Below, piece after piece: positions 56,830 to 64,000 of a stretch of DNA of 64,000 bases (position 1 is the first letter of the stretch; each line of letters starts with the position of its first letter). A program made the translations under genes and the position numbers. The notes beneath the pieces are model-generated. The model was not told where the DNA came from and ran no database searches. It saw only the letters and a program-made list of their open reading frames with translations. This stretch comes from Streptomyces luomodiensis (GTDB lineage Bacteria > Actinomycetota > Actinomycetes > Streptomycetales > Streptomycetaceae), in assembly GCF_031679605.1 (NCBI RefSeq), contig NZ_CP117522.1:9548001-9612000 (forward strand), written 5' to 3'.

Positions 56830-58137
56830 TTAGGGGGTGGGTCGGAGGCTGGTGGGTTTGCGGTCGTGTGCGTGGGGCTGGGATGTGGTTGTCGTGTGGT
56901 TGTGGGTTTCGGGCAGTGCGGTGGTGATGATGATGAGTGCGATGGCTGCGAGGGCTGTGATGTAGGTGCCGGGTGCCAGGTGTCCGAAATGTTGGGTGAG
57001 GAGGGCGCCGAGGAGTGGGGCGGTGCCGCCGAATACGGCGTAGGCGGCGTTGTAGGCGAGTGCTGTGCTGGTGGTGCGGATGTGGGGTGGGACGAGTTCC
57101 ACGGCCATGATGGTCGCCGGCATGCCGATGAGGGCGGCGGGGATGATGAGCAGGGTTTCCGCGGCCAGTGTGGTGAGAAGTCCTCCGCCGCCGGCGAGGA
57201 TGTAGGCGGGTACGGAGCCCGCGGCTGCGATGACCACTCCGGTGATCAGTACTGGCTTGCGTCCGATGCGGTCGGTGAGGGCGCCGGTGAGGATGCACAG
57301 GCCGGTACACAGGAGGAGAGCGGTGCCGCCTGCGACGAGTACGGTGACTTCGGGGAGGCCGCCGGTGGTGATGAGGTAGGTGGGCAGGTAGCCCAGGAGG
57401 TTGTGGACGACGACGGCGAGGAGGGCGAAGACGGTGAACAGGACGAGGAAGAGCCGCCAGTTGCGGAAGGAGTCCCTGACCGGGCTGGCCGAGGTTTCGC
57501 CGTGGGCTTCCAGGTTCCGGAAGGTGCTGGTCTCCTCGAGGCTGAGGCGCATGTAGAGGCCGACCAGGGCCATGAGTCCTCCGAAGAGGAAGGCGATCCG
57601 CCAGGTCCATTCCGTATAGGCGTGTGGTGATGCCGAGTGGAGGGCGAGGAGCGCGAAGGCGGCGAATGCGGAGCCGATGAAGGAGGCGCTGCCTACGGCG
57701 CTGATCCACAGTCCGCGCCTGTTCGCAGGGGCTTGTTCCATGACGTAGGACGCCGCGCTGGTGTATTCGGCTCCCATGGATATCCCTTGGGCGAGCCGGC
57801 AGCACAGCAGCAGCAGTGGGGCGGCGATCCCGGCTGTGGTGTAACCGGGCAGCAGCGCGATCGCGGCCGTCGAGACAGCCATGATCAGTACCACGGTGGA
57901 CAGCGCGGTGCGTCGGCCAAGACGGTCGCCGATGCTGCCGAAGACGGCGGCGCCGACAGGGCGGACCACGAAGGCGATGCCGTAGACGGCCAGGGCCGAC
58001 AGGATCGCCAGGGTCGGGTTGTCGTCGGGGAAGAAGTGTTGGGCGATGATGGTCGCTGAGGAGCCATAGATGACGAAGTCGTAGGACTCGACGGCGTGCC
58101 CGATCATAGCGGCGCCGAGAATTTTCTTTTGCACCAC
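56830..58137 (-). CDS. MFS transporter, metabolite:H+ symporter (MHS) type
   Basis: 435 aa with twelve membrane segments. Helix 1 HAVESYDFVIYGSSA, loop 2-3 RPVGAAVFGSIGDRLGRRTAL and the second-half LTDRIGRKPVLI identify the ShiA/ProP-like MHS group. The last 30 residues are His/Thr-rich and polar. The start is GTG 58137 or the next GTG 58134. It follows the M19 dipeptidase by 77 bp in the same direction, so it may take up a dipeptide-like or amino-acid-derived substrate that the dipeptidase cleaves. Confidence 0.88.
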   Translation of the reverse strand: MVQKKILGAAMIGHAVESYDFVIYGSSATIIAQHFFPDDNPTLAILSALAVYGIAFVVRPVGAAVFGSIGDRLGRRTALSTVVLIMAVSTAAIALLPGYTTAGIAAPLLLLCCRLAQGISMGAEYTSAASYVMEQAPANRRGLWISAVGSASFIGSAFAAFALLALHSASPHAYTEWTWRIAFLFGGLMALVGLYMRLSLEETSTFRNLEAHGETSASPVRDSFRNWRLFLVLFTVFALLAVVVHNLLGYLPTYLITTGGLPEVTVLVAGGTALLLCTGLCILTGALTDRIGRKPVLITGVVIAAAGSVPAYILAGGGGLLTTLAAETLLIIPAALIGMPATIMAVELVPPHIRTTSTALAYNAAYAVFGGTAPLLGALLTQHFGHLAPGTYITALAAIALIIITTALPETHNHTTTTSQPHAHDRKPTSLRPTP

Positions 58138-58214
58138 TGCTCCGTTGCTCCGTGAGAGAAGGATGGGAAGGTGTGCGGATGCTCCTGGCGTGTGGTGCTG
58201 CGTGGGTCAGCGCT

Positions 58215-59411
58215 TCACCAGATGTTCTCGAGCACCCGCAGTGCGTTGCCGCCGATGACCGCGGAGATGTCCTCGTCCGAATATCCGTGCTTGACGAGCC
58301 AGCGAGTGATGTTGCGGAAGCATTCACCGGGGTTTTCCAGCCCGGCTACGGATTCGATGGTCTCGAATTCGGGGCCGGATCGGATGGTGTCGGTGACTCC
58401 CCACTTCTGACTCATCACGTGGTGCAGGTCCAGGTGGTCTCCGAAGAAGGTGTCCGGACCGAATCCGACGTGCTCGATGCCGACCAGGTCGACGCAGTAG
58501 CGGAAGTGATCCATCACGGACTCGATGGTGTGGCGGCGGTGCTGCGGGCTGACGGTGGTGTAGGGGGCCGCTTCGATGCCGATCATGCCGCCTGTTTCCG
58601 CGCAGGCGCGGATGACCTCGTCGGGTTTCATCCGGGCGGTGTTCCACAGACCCCGTGCCCCGGCGTGCGTGATCAGTACGGGTTTGTCGCTGGTCTCGAT
58701 CACCTCGAGCGCGGTCCGGTCCCCGGCGTGCGAGAGGTCGATGGCGATGCCGAGTTGGTTCATCCGGCGGACCGCGCGCCGTCCGAGTGAGGTCAGGCCG
58801 CCGTCCGTTTTTTCTCGCAGACCACTGCCGAGGGAGTTCGCGTCGCTGTAGGCGATGCCGATCTGCCGGACGCCCAGTCCGTGGAGCACGTCGAGCCGGT
58901 CGATTTCGTTCTCGATCAGTGCCGCTCCCTCGAGGCCGGCGACCACGGCGAGTTGGCCTTCGGCGTGCGCGCGCCGGATGTCGGCGACCGACTCGGCGCG
59001 GATGACGTAGTCCTGGTGGGCGACGTCGCACCAGCGCATTCCCAGGTCGGTGATGACGTCGTCCCACTTCCACCCGTTCCGGGACTCGCAGGCGCCCCAG
59101 CCGAGGTTGTCGAACACGGCGTCCAGTCCGGACCGGCTCAGTCCTTCGTAGCCGTAGGCGAGGCGGGCCTCGCGGTTCCACTGGAGCAGTTCCGTCCTGG
59201 CCCTTAGGGGGAGGCGCACCGGGTGGTCGTGGAGCGATACCGCGATGTTCTCGGTCAGGAGGCGCTCGGCCCGTGCCTGTTCATCGGCGGTCAGTCCGAG
59301 GTCGTGTTCCGGCAGCCGGTCCACATCGGCCGAGGGGGTGAACTCGGTGTAGTCTTTTCCGGCTTCCAGGTAGGAAAAGGACTGGTAACCGGTATAGCGC
59401 TTGGTTGCCAT
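58215..59411 (-). CDS. M19-family (membrane/renal) dipeptidase
   Basis: 398 aa TIM-barrel. Zinc motifs: VAGLEGAAL (bridging Glu), IDLSHAGDRT and ITHAGARGLW (histidines), HVGFGPDTFFGD (Asp). The N-terminal HxD of classical family members reads H61-D-H63 here, so the first ligand pair is altered. The first 45 residues are an extension beyond the usual start. ATG 59411 follows GAGGCGAAG. Family enzymes split dipeptides, including D-residues, and some beta-lactams. No signal peptide, so cytosolic. Confidence 0.88.
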   Translation of the reverse strand: MATKRYTGYQSFSYLEAGKDYTEFTPSADVDRLPEHDLGLTADEQARAERLLTENIAVSLHDHPVRLPLRARTELLQWNREARLAYGYEGLSRSGLDAVFDNLGWGACESRNGWKWDDVITDLGMRWCDVAHQDYVIRAESVADIRRAHAEGQLAVVAGLEGAALIENEIDRLDVLHGLGVRQIGIAYSDANSLGSGLREKTDGGLTSLGRRAVRRMNQLGIAIDLSHAGDRTALEVIETSDKPVLITHAGARGLWNTARMKPDEVIRACAETGGMIGIEAAPYTTVSPQHRRHTIESVMDHFRYCVDLVGIEHVGFGPDTFFGDHLDLHHVMSQKWGVTDTIRSGPEFETIESVAGLENPGECFRNITRWLVKHGYSDEDISAVIGGNALRVLENIW

Positions 59412-59729
59412 CGGGACTTCGCCTCCATGCGAGTGTGGGCGTACGGCTTGCGGAACAGCGTGCTGCTGGCGGGACGCGTGTGAGGGGCCTGTGCCGAAGC
59501 GAGGGCGGCGAGGCCTGTGGAGTGCCCGGGTCGTGCGGCACCAAAGCCTCGGAGCGACGCGACTGGGCCTTGCCGTGACCGCGGCGGCGGTGACGATGAC
59601 CCGCCGGGCGATGCCCGCAAGGCCACGAAGCGGGGCTGGATTCGGCGGCGGCCGGACAGGTTCTGCGTGTGCGATGTGTCGCTCAGGGGGCCGAGTCGTC
59701 CAGGCAGCGCTCATGGCGCAACCCCCGTT

Positions 59730-59746
59730 GTTCCGGAATACGGAAC
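59730..59746. promoter_or_regulatory. Inverted repeat GTTCCG-GAATA-CGGAAC
   Basis: Perfect 6-bp arms with a 5-base centre, about 320 bp upstream of the dipeptidase. Its reverse complement starts GTTCCGTAT, as does the sequence at 60091. The size fits IclR or TetR-type sites. Confidence 0.5.
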
Positions 59747-60090
59747 GACCGTGCTGCTTTCCGACACGAATCTGAACGGAGCGTGGCGGTTCTGTCAACC
59801 ATCGCGCGGCACTCTCCGTCGGCCGGAGGTGGCCGGAGGCGGCCGGAGGAAAGGCGGTGCGGATGGCGGTCCGGCTGCCCGCCGAGGCCGTGCGGCGGCT
59901 GCGCCGGCCCTTCCGCCTGGTGTCAGTGCCACCTCGTCCAGGCGGGCGTCGCCCCCTGTCCGGATCGACCGGGGCCTCGCGCTGGACGGTGCGCTCGTGG
60001 AGGAGCGACCCGACCCCCTTGTCTTCCTGTGTCTTCCTGCCGTCAGGGTCGGCAATCGGCGGTTGACGATGACGCGGCACCGAAACTATC

Positions 60091-60108
60091 GTTCCGTATC
60101 TCGATACG
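60091..60108. promoter_or_regulatory. Operator-like GTTCCGTATCTCGATACG upstream of the flavin oxidoreductase
   Basis: Contains the perfect palindrome CGTATC-TC-GATACG (60095-60108) and the 9-bp start GTTCCGTAT shared with the 59730 site (reverse strand). It lies 67 bp before ATG 60176, where it could overlap the promoter. Confidence 0.5.
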
Positions 60109-60175
60109 CTGTTCACTATGGCGGCACGGTAGGCGCATGCTCATGCCAGCCGGAAGCAGGAGAGAGGTATGGCCG

Positions 60176-61246
60176 ATGACGACGGCATCCATGGCCTGGA
60201 CCCCGATTCGTCTCAGGGAGCTGTCGGTACCCAACCGGGTGTGGCTCTCACCGATGTGCCAGTACTCCGCGGACAGGTCCGGCGCCCCGACCGACTGGCA
60301 CATTGCCCACTACGGGTCCCGGGCGGCAGGGGGCGTCGGCATGATCATGGTCGAATGCACCGCCGTCGCCCCCGACATGCGCACCACGGCACAGGACCTC
60401 GGGCTGTACACCGATGACCAGGTGATCGGCCACCGGCGATTGGCGGAGGCCATCACCTCTATCGGGTCGGTGGCGGCGGTCCAGCTGGGGGTCGCGGGTC
60501 GCAAGAGCTCGCACGGCGTGCCGTGGGCGAATGACGGGACCCGGAACGCGATACCACCGGAGGATGGCGGATGGCAGCCGCTTGCGCCTTCCCCGATCCC
60601 GTTCGCCGGCCTGGCCGTTCCGGCCGAGATGACCACGAAGGACGGAACGCGGGTGCTGGAGGACATCGAGCGGGCCGCCCGCAACGCCCATCGCGCGGGT
60701 TATGAGGCCATCGAACTCCATGGGGCGAACGGATATATGCTCCACGAGTTCCTCTCGCCGCTGGCCAATCACCGTACCGACGAGTGGGGAGGCGACCCGG
60801 AGCGGCGGATGCGGTTCCCGCTGGAGATGGTGAAGGCCGTTCGCGCGGGCTGGCCGGAGGACAAGCCGGTCCTCGTCCGTCTGCCCGCCGCGGATCTGCT
60901 GGAGGGCGGTCTCACCGCCGACGATATGGCCCTGGTCGCGACCCGCATGGGCGAGGCGGGCGTTGACATGATCGACCTCGTGACCGGGGCGCTGGTCCCG
61001 GAGGCCCTCCGGGTTGCCGAGCCCTTGCACAACGCCCAGTACGGTCCGCGCTTTCGTGCGGCAGGGGTCCTCACGGCGGCGTCCGGCATGATTTCGCAGG
61101 CGCACCACCTCGATCAGGCGATCCCGGAGCTGGTGGACGCGGTGCTGGTCGGCCGGGCCATGCTGCGCGACCCCTATTGGGCGCTGCGCGCCCTCGATGC
61201 GGAGCCGCGTGCGTCGTGGCCGAAGCAATACCATCGCGCGTTCTGA
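60176..61246 (+). CDS. NADH:flavin oxidoreductase, Old Yellow Enzyme family
   Basis: 356 aa, YqjM-like class of OYE by SPMCQYSA with C28 at the redox-sensing position and LHEFLSPLANHRTDEWGG. The substrate-binding pair is H182-x2-N185 (LHGANGYMLH), as in classical OYE, rather than the H-x2-H usual for YqjM. FMN phosphate site VGRAMLRDPYWALRA near the end. ATG 60176 follows AGGAGAGAGG at about 60158-60167. Reduces activated C=C bonds with NAD(P)H. Divergent from the dipeptidase operon. Confidence 0.9.
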   Translation: MTTASMAWTPIRLRELSVPNRVWLSPMCQYSADRSGAPTDWHIAHYGSRAAGGVGMIMVECTAVAPDMRTTAQDLGLYTDDQVIGHRRLAEAITSIGSVAAVQLGVAGRKSSHGVPWANDGTRNAIPPEDGGWQPLAPSPIPFAGLAVPAEMTTKDGTRVLEDIERAARNAHRAGYEAIELHGANGYMLHEFLSPLANHRTDEWGGDPERRMRFPLEMVKAVRAGWPEDKPVLVRLPAADLLEGGLTADDMALVATRMGEAGVDMIDLVTGALVPEALRVAEPLHNAQYGPRFRAAGVLTAASGMISQAHHLDQAIPELVDAVLVGRAMLRDPYWALRALDAEPRASWPKQYHRAF

Positions 61247-61497
61247 GGTACGCGCATCGCCCGCAGTCCGCCGCCGTGTCCCCAGGACTCCAGGACCCCA
61301 GGACGGGAATCCCTGGAAGCGGCGGACAGTTGCCGCAGCGTGCGGGATGCGGGTTCGGCGTGCGAGGAAACTTCACGCGCGGGCGATGATTTTGCTTCGG
61401 GGTAAGGGTCTCCTCCTTGAACGCCCCTGCCGGACGCCCACCTGTTCCGGTCCGGGTGCGGAGGCAGAGCACTACTCGTGACAGGAGACTCTCCCGA

Positions 61498-62163
61498 ATG
61501 ACTGATCCCGAACTGGCAGCAGGCCGCAGCCGGAGGGCCGGGGTCTGGCCCCTGATCCGCAATGAGCGAGCGGCGCTGGCGACCGATCTCGCGGACCTGT
61601 CTGACGAGCAGTGGGCGACACCTTCGCTGTGCGGCGGATTGACGGTACGCGAGGTCCTGGCGCATCTGACTGCGGGGGCCAGCCTCAACGCCGCGCGCTG
61701 GCTGGCGGGTGTGATCCGCTGCCGGTTCGACTTCGACAAGCAGGTGGCCATGCGGCTGGCCGAGCAGCTGGGGGCAACCCCGACCGAGACCCTTGAGCGA
61801 TTCCGGCACATCGTCCCGAGCACGACGAAGCCTCCGCTCCCTGCGGTGGCCATGCTGGGCGAGACGATCGTGCACGCGGAAGACATCCGGCGCCCGCTGG
61901 GAATTCGCCGTGACCATCCGATCGAGACAGTCACGCAGGTGGCCGAGTACTACCGGGGATCGGACCTCGTGGTCGTCGCCAAGGGACGCATCGGCGGCCT
62001 GCAACTCGTCGCCACTGACGGCCCCTTCGCGGCCGGTTCCGGACCGCTCGTGTCCGGCACCAGCTTGGCCCTGGTGATGGCCATGACCGGGCGCACGACG
62101 TACTGCGATGACCTTGAAGGCGACGGTGTTGAGCTCCTCCGCGGCCGCTGCGCAATAGTGTGA
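61498..62163 (+). CDS. Mycothiol-dependent maleylpyruvate isomerase-like (DinB/MDMPI) protein
   Basis: 221 aa. ERAALATDLADLSDEQWATPSLCGGLTVREVLAHLT is the TIGR03083-type N-terminal four-helix motif; possible metal histidines are in AHLT and IVHAEDIRRPLG. The C-terminal part is a sterol-carrier-like domain ending in the LALVMAMTGRTTYCDDLEGDGVELL pattern. ATG 61498 follows CAGGAGAC. Members act with mycothiol, the actinobacterial thiol, in isomerisation or detoxification. It lies 251 bp after the OYE gene and may or may not share its transcript. Confidence 0.82.
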   Translation: MTDPELAAGRSRRAGVWPLIRNERAALATDLADLSDEQWATPSLCGGLTVREVLAHLTAGASLNAARWLAGVIRCRFDFDKQVAMRLAEQLGATPTETLERFRHIVPSTTKPPLPAVAMLGETIVHAEDIRRPLGIRRDHPIETVTQVAEYYRGSDLVVVAKGRIGGLQLVATDGPFAAGSGPLVSGTSLALVMAMTGRTTYCDDLEGDGVELLRGRCAIV

Positions 62164-62195
62164 CGGCGTGGAGCCGTTCCTCCCAACGCTTCGCC

Positions 62196-62233
62196 CGGTG
62201 GAGCCGGGCCCGAGTACGGGCCCGGCTCCACCG
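62196..62233. terminator. Perfect 17-bp hairpin terminator with AGTA loop
   Basis: CGGTGGAGCCGGGCCCG at 62196-62212 pairs without mismatch with 62217-62233 around the tetraloop AGTA. It lies 33 bases after the MDMPI-like stop, in the 302-bp gap between convergent genes. The rest of the gap shows no gene. Confidence 0.85.
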
Positions 62234-62465
62234 CGTCCCGACACCCCCGGTCACCGGTATGTCGCCGGTAAAGGTGTGGAGTCCTCGCAACGACGCGGAC
62301 GCTCCGGTCGTCGCTTTCCAACGCGCGCTGACGAGGGACCGCCGGCCGGAGATGGCTGACAGGGCCCGGCCGGCCGGCGGTCGTTCGGGGTTATGCGAAC
62401 AACGGGCTTTCGCCGCCGCCCGCCGTGGGGTCACCTTCGTCCATGGGCATGCGCGAGCTATCCCT

Positions 62466-64000
62466 TCAGTCGAGGAGGTCCAACCCGGCGGCGACGATGC
62501 TGTCGGTATCGATGCCGTGGTAGCGGTAGACGTCCTCAAGGCCGCCGGACTGGCCGAAGCCGGTCACGCCGAGCGTGGCGATGGGCACGTTGTTGACCGT
62601 GGCGAGGAAGGCCAGCGTGTGCGGGTGGCCGTCGAGCACGGTGAGCAGGGGAGTGGCCCGCTCGGCCGGGAAGATCTGGTCGAGGATCCAGGCCGGGGCA
62701 GCCGCCAGCCCCCGTCGGGCCTGGAGCGCGCGGAAGAGCAGGTCCGGACTGGTCACGCACACGACGTCGGCGCCGTAACCGAGTGCGGCCAGCCGGTCGG
62801 CGGCGGCCATGGCCTGGGGAACCGTGGCGCCCATCGCGGCCAGTGTCACTGCCGGCTGATCGTGCTGCCGTAGCCGGTAGCCGCCTGCGACCACCTGCCG
62901 GCGGCGGCGTTCGCGGGCAGCCGGGTCGCTCGGCACCGCCGCCAGGGACTGGTCGATGGGACGGGTGGACAGCCGCAGGTACGCCGAGCTCCCGTCCGGC
63001 CGGCCGAGGTTGCCGAGCGCGGCCAGCAGGCACCACTCGGTATCGATCGCGAACGCGGGCTCGTACGCCACACACCCCGGCTGTTCGATGCCGAGCGAGG
63101 GCGTGGTGATCGACTGGTGCGCGCCGCCTTCCGGTGCGAGGGTGACGCCGGACGGCGTGCCGACCAGGATCGACTGGCCGCCGGCGTAGATACCGAAGGA
63201 CCACGGCTCCAGGGCCCTGTTGACGAAGGGGTCGTAGACCACGCCGATCGGCAGCAGCGGCTGGCCCCAGCGGCTCCAGGTGGCGCCCAGTTCGCCGAGC
63301 AGGCCGACCAGGTTCGTCTCGGCGATCCCCAGCTCCACGTGCTGCCCGGTCGGCTTCTCCCGCCAGTGCAGGATCGTCTCCGCGTCGTCCGCGAACCAGT
63401 TGGTGCGTTCAGCGGGCGACCACACGCCCACCTTGTTGAGCCAGCCGCCCAGGTTGGTGGTGGAGCTGACGTCCGGGCTGACGGTGACGATCCGGCCCGC
63501 CGCCTGCGGTGCCTGACGGGTGAGGTCCAGCAGCACCCGTCCCAGGGCCTGCTGGGTGGTGCCGGTGCCGCTGGGTGCCGGGCGGCCAAGGTCGGGCGGG
63601 ACCGTGGGCGGCGCCTGCGGCTCGCGCAGGGGACGGCGCAGCCGCCGGGCGGCGGCCGCGCACAGATCCGCTTCCGCCGAACCCTCGGCGAAACCTGTCC
63701 ATGGGTGGTCCAGGTCCGTCCCGAGGCGGTCGGCCAGTGCCCGCATCTGACCGGCGGTCAGCAGCGAGGAGTGGTTCTGCGGATGGCCCTCGGTGGGCAG
63801 CCGATGGCCTTTGACCGTGTACGCGAAAATCACGGTCGGGCGGGTGTCGTCGACGGCGTCGTACGCCTCGAGCAGCGTGCCGAGGTCATGGCCGCCCAGG
63901 TTGCGCAGTGCCGCCAGCAGAGTGGCATCGTCCAGTTCCGCGATCAGCCCGGCGATGGGGGCGGCGGTGGAGCCGGTGCCGGGCAGACGTTCGCGCAGCT
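62466..64000 (-). CDS. Transketolase/pyruvate dehydrogenase E1-like protein, N-terminal part outside the window
   Basis: The frame stays open to the right edge, so the start and the thiamine diphosphate-binding N-terminal domain are not seen. The visible about 511 residues include the middle region TVIFAYTVKGHRLPTEGHPQNHSSL, the pyrimidine-binding domain (HVELGIAETNLVGLLGELG, GIYAGGQSILVGTPSGVTLAPEGGAHQS, ending SLGIEQPG) and the C-terminal domain ending NNVPIATLGVTGFGQSGGLEDVYRYHGIDTDSI. The layout is that of homodimeric E1 (AceE) and transketolase; I favour an alpha-keto acid dehydrogenase E1-like enzyme. Oriented toward the hairpin at 62196. Confidence 0.85.
   Translation of the reverse strand, partial: LRERLPGTGSTAAPIAGLIAELDDATLLAALRNLGGHDLGTLLEAYDAVDDTRPTVIFAYTVKGHRLPTEGHPQNHSSLLTAGQMRALADRLGTDLDHPWTGFAEGSAEADLCAAAARRLRRPLREPQAPPTVPPDLGRPAPSGTGTTQQALGRVLLDLTRQAPQAAGRIVTVSPDVSSTTNLGGWLNKVGVWSPAERTNWFADDAETILHWREKPTGQHVELGIAETNLVGLLGELGATWSRWGQPLLPIGVVYDPFVNRALEPWSFGIYAGGQSILVGTPSGVTLAPEGGAHQSITTPSLGIEQPGCVAYEPAFAIDTEWCLLAALGNLGRPDGSSAYLRLSTRPIDQSLAAVPSDPAARERRRRQVVAGGYRLRQHDQPAVTLAAMGATVPQAMAAADRLAALGYGADVVCVTSPDLLFRALQARRGLAAAPAWILDQIFPAERATPLLTVLDGHPHTLAFLATVNNVPIATLGVTGFGQSGGLEDVYRYHGIDTDSIVAAGLDLLD

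Larger units (their letters stand above)
59412..60175. other. 764-bp divergent intergenic region without a convincing gene
   Basis: Between the divergent dipeptidase and the flavin oxidoreductase. Open frames exist on both strands but are Arg/Pro-rich shadows with no motif or ribosome site. It contains two related operator-like sequences (59730 and 60091) and a GGCCGGAGG triple repeat at about 59819-59850. A small RNA or a degraded regulator gene cannot be excluded. Confidence 0.5.

Noticed and set aside
59517..60179. Open frames in the long gap upstream of the flavin oxidoreductase
   Set aside because: Composition is Arg/Pro/Gly shadow-like in all of them and no start signal or conserved pattern was seen.

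Overview
The window is chromosomal DNA of very high G+C with codon third positions dominated by G and C, GTG and TTG starts, four-base ATGA/GTGA overlaps and families typical of Streptomyces (lamin-tail secreted protein, mycothiol-dependent isomerase fold, many TetR, LysR, IclR and LuxR regulators). It is most likely from Streptomyces or a close relative. No rRNA, tRNA or CRISPR array was found. All functional statements below are from reading the sequence; no database search was run.

Region 1 (1-15960) is a catabolic locus of unknown substrate. A biotin-dependent carboxyltransferase subunit is cut by the left edge. It is followed by an aminotransferase, an MHS-type MFS importer, a degenerate M24 peptidase-like protein, an aldo/keto reductase, a D-2-hydroxyacid dehydrogenase, three SDRs, a sugar phosphate isomerase-like TIM barrel, a polyol-type alcohol dehydrogenase, an RraA/LigK-type aldolase, a 3-hydroxyisobutyrate dehydrogenase-like protein and a LysR regulator. 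A divergent SDR and second hydroxyacid dehydrogenase close it.

Region 2 (16000-22380) holds a secreted lamin-tail protein, a deletion scar joining two gene remnants, a TetR gene, a divergent pair (SMP-30-like lipoprotein and Baeyer-Villiger monooxygenase) with a palindromic operator between them, a hemerythrin-like protein, and a VOC protein preceded by a CebR-like operator.

Region 3 (22441-45686) is a contractile injection system of the phage-tail-like (eCIS) type. On the minus strand, in transcription order, it encodes a secreted beta-propeller protein, a DUF4255/Pvc16-type tail terminator, an AAA+ ATPase, the sheath, the inner tube, two small assembly proteins, a very large proline-rich repeat protein, a second tube-like protein, a LysM protein, a VgrG-like spike, a PAAR tip, a gp25-like protein, a J-like baseplate protein, a tail-I-like protein and a zinc-ribbon/transmembrane/discoidin-like protein. 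No capsid, portal, terminase or integrase is present. A LuxR-type regulator and a divergent membrane protein sit at its head.

Region 4 (46064-50350) is an IclR-type locus with an M20 peptidase, a CapA-like protein and an alpha/beta hydrolase. The capA-like and hydrolase promoters share a nearly identical 18-bp motif. Region 5 (50555-53310) is a TetR/aldo-keto reductase/quinone reductase operon.

Region 6 (53491-56815) is a visibly lower-G+C two-gene terpene locus (CYP170-like P450 and class I terpene synthase) next to degenerate IS701-type transposase fragments, suggesting acquired DNA. Region 7 (56830-64000) has an MFS importer and M19 dipeptidase operon divergent from an Old Yellow Enzyme gene, with a shared operator-like motif in a 764-bp gap, then a mycothiol-isomerase-like protein and the 3' part of a transketolase/pyruvate dehydrogenase E1-like gene cut by the right edge.
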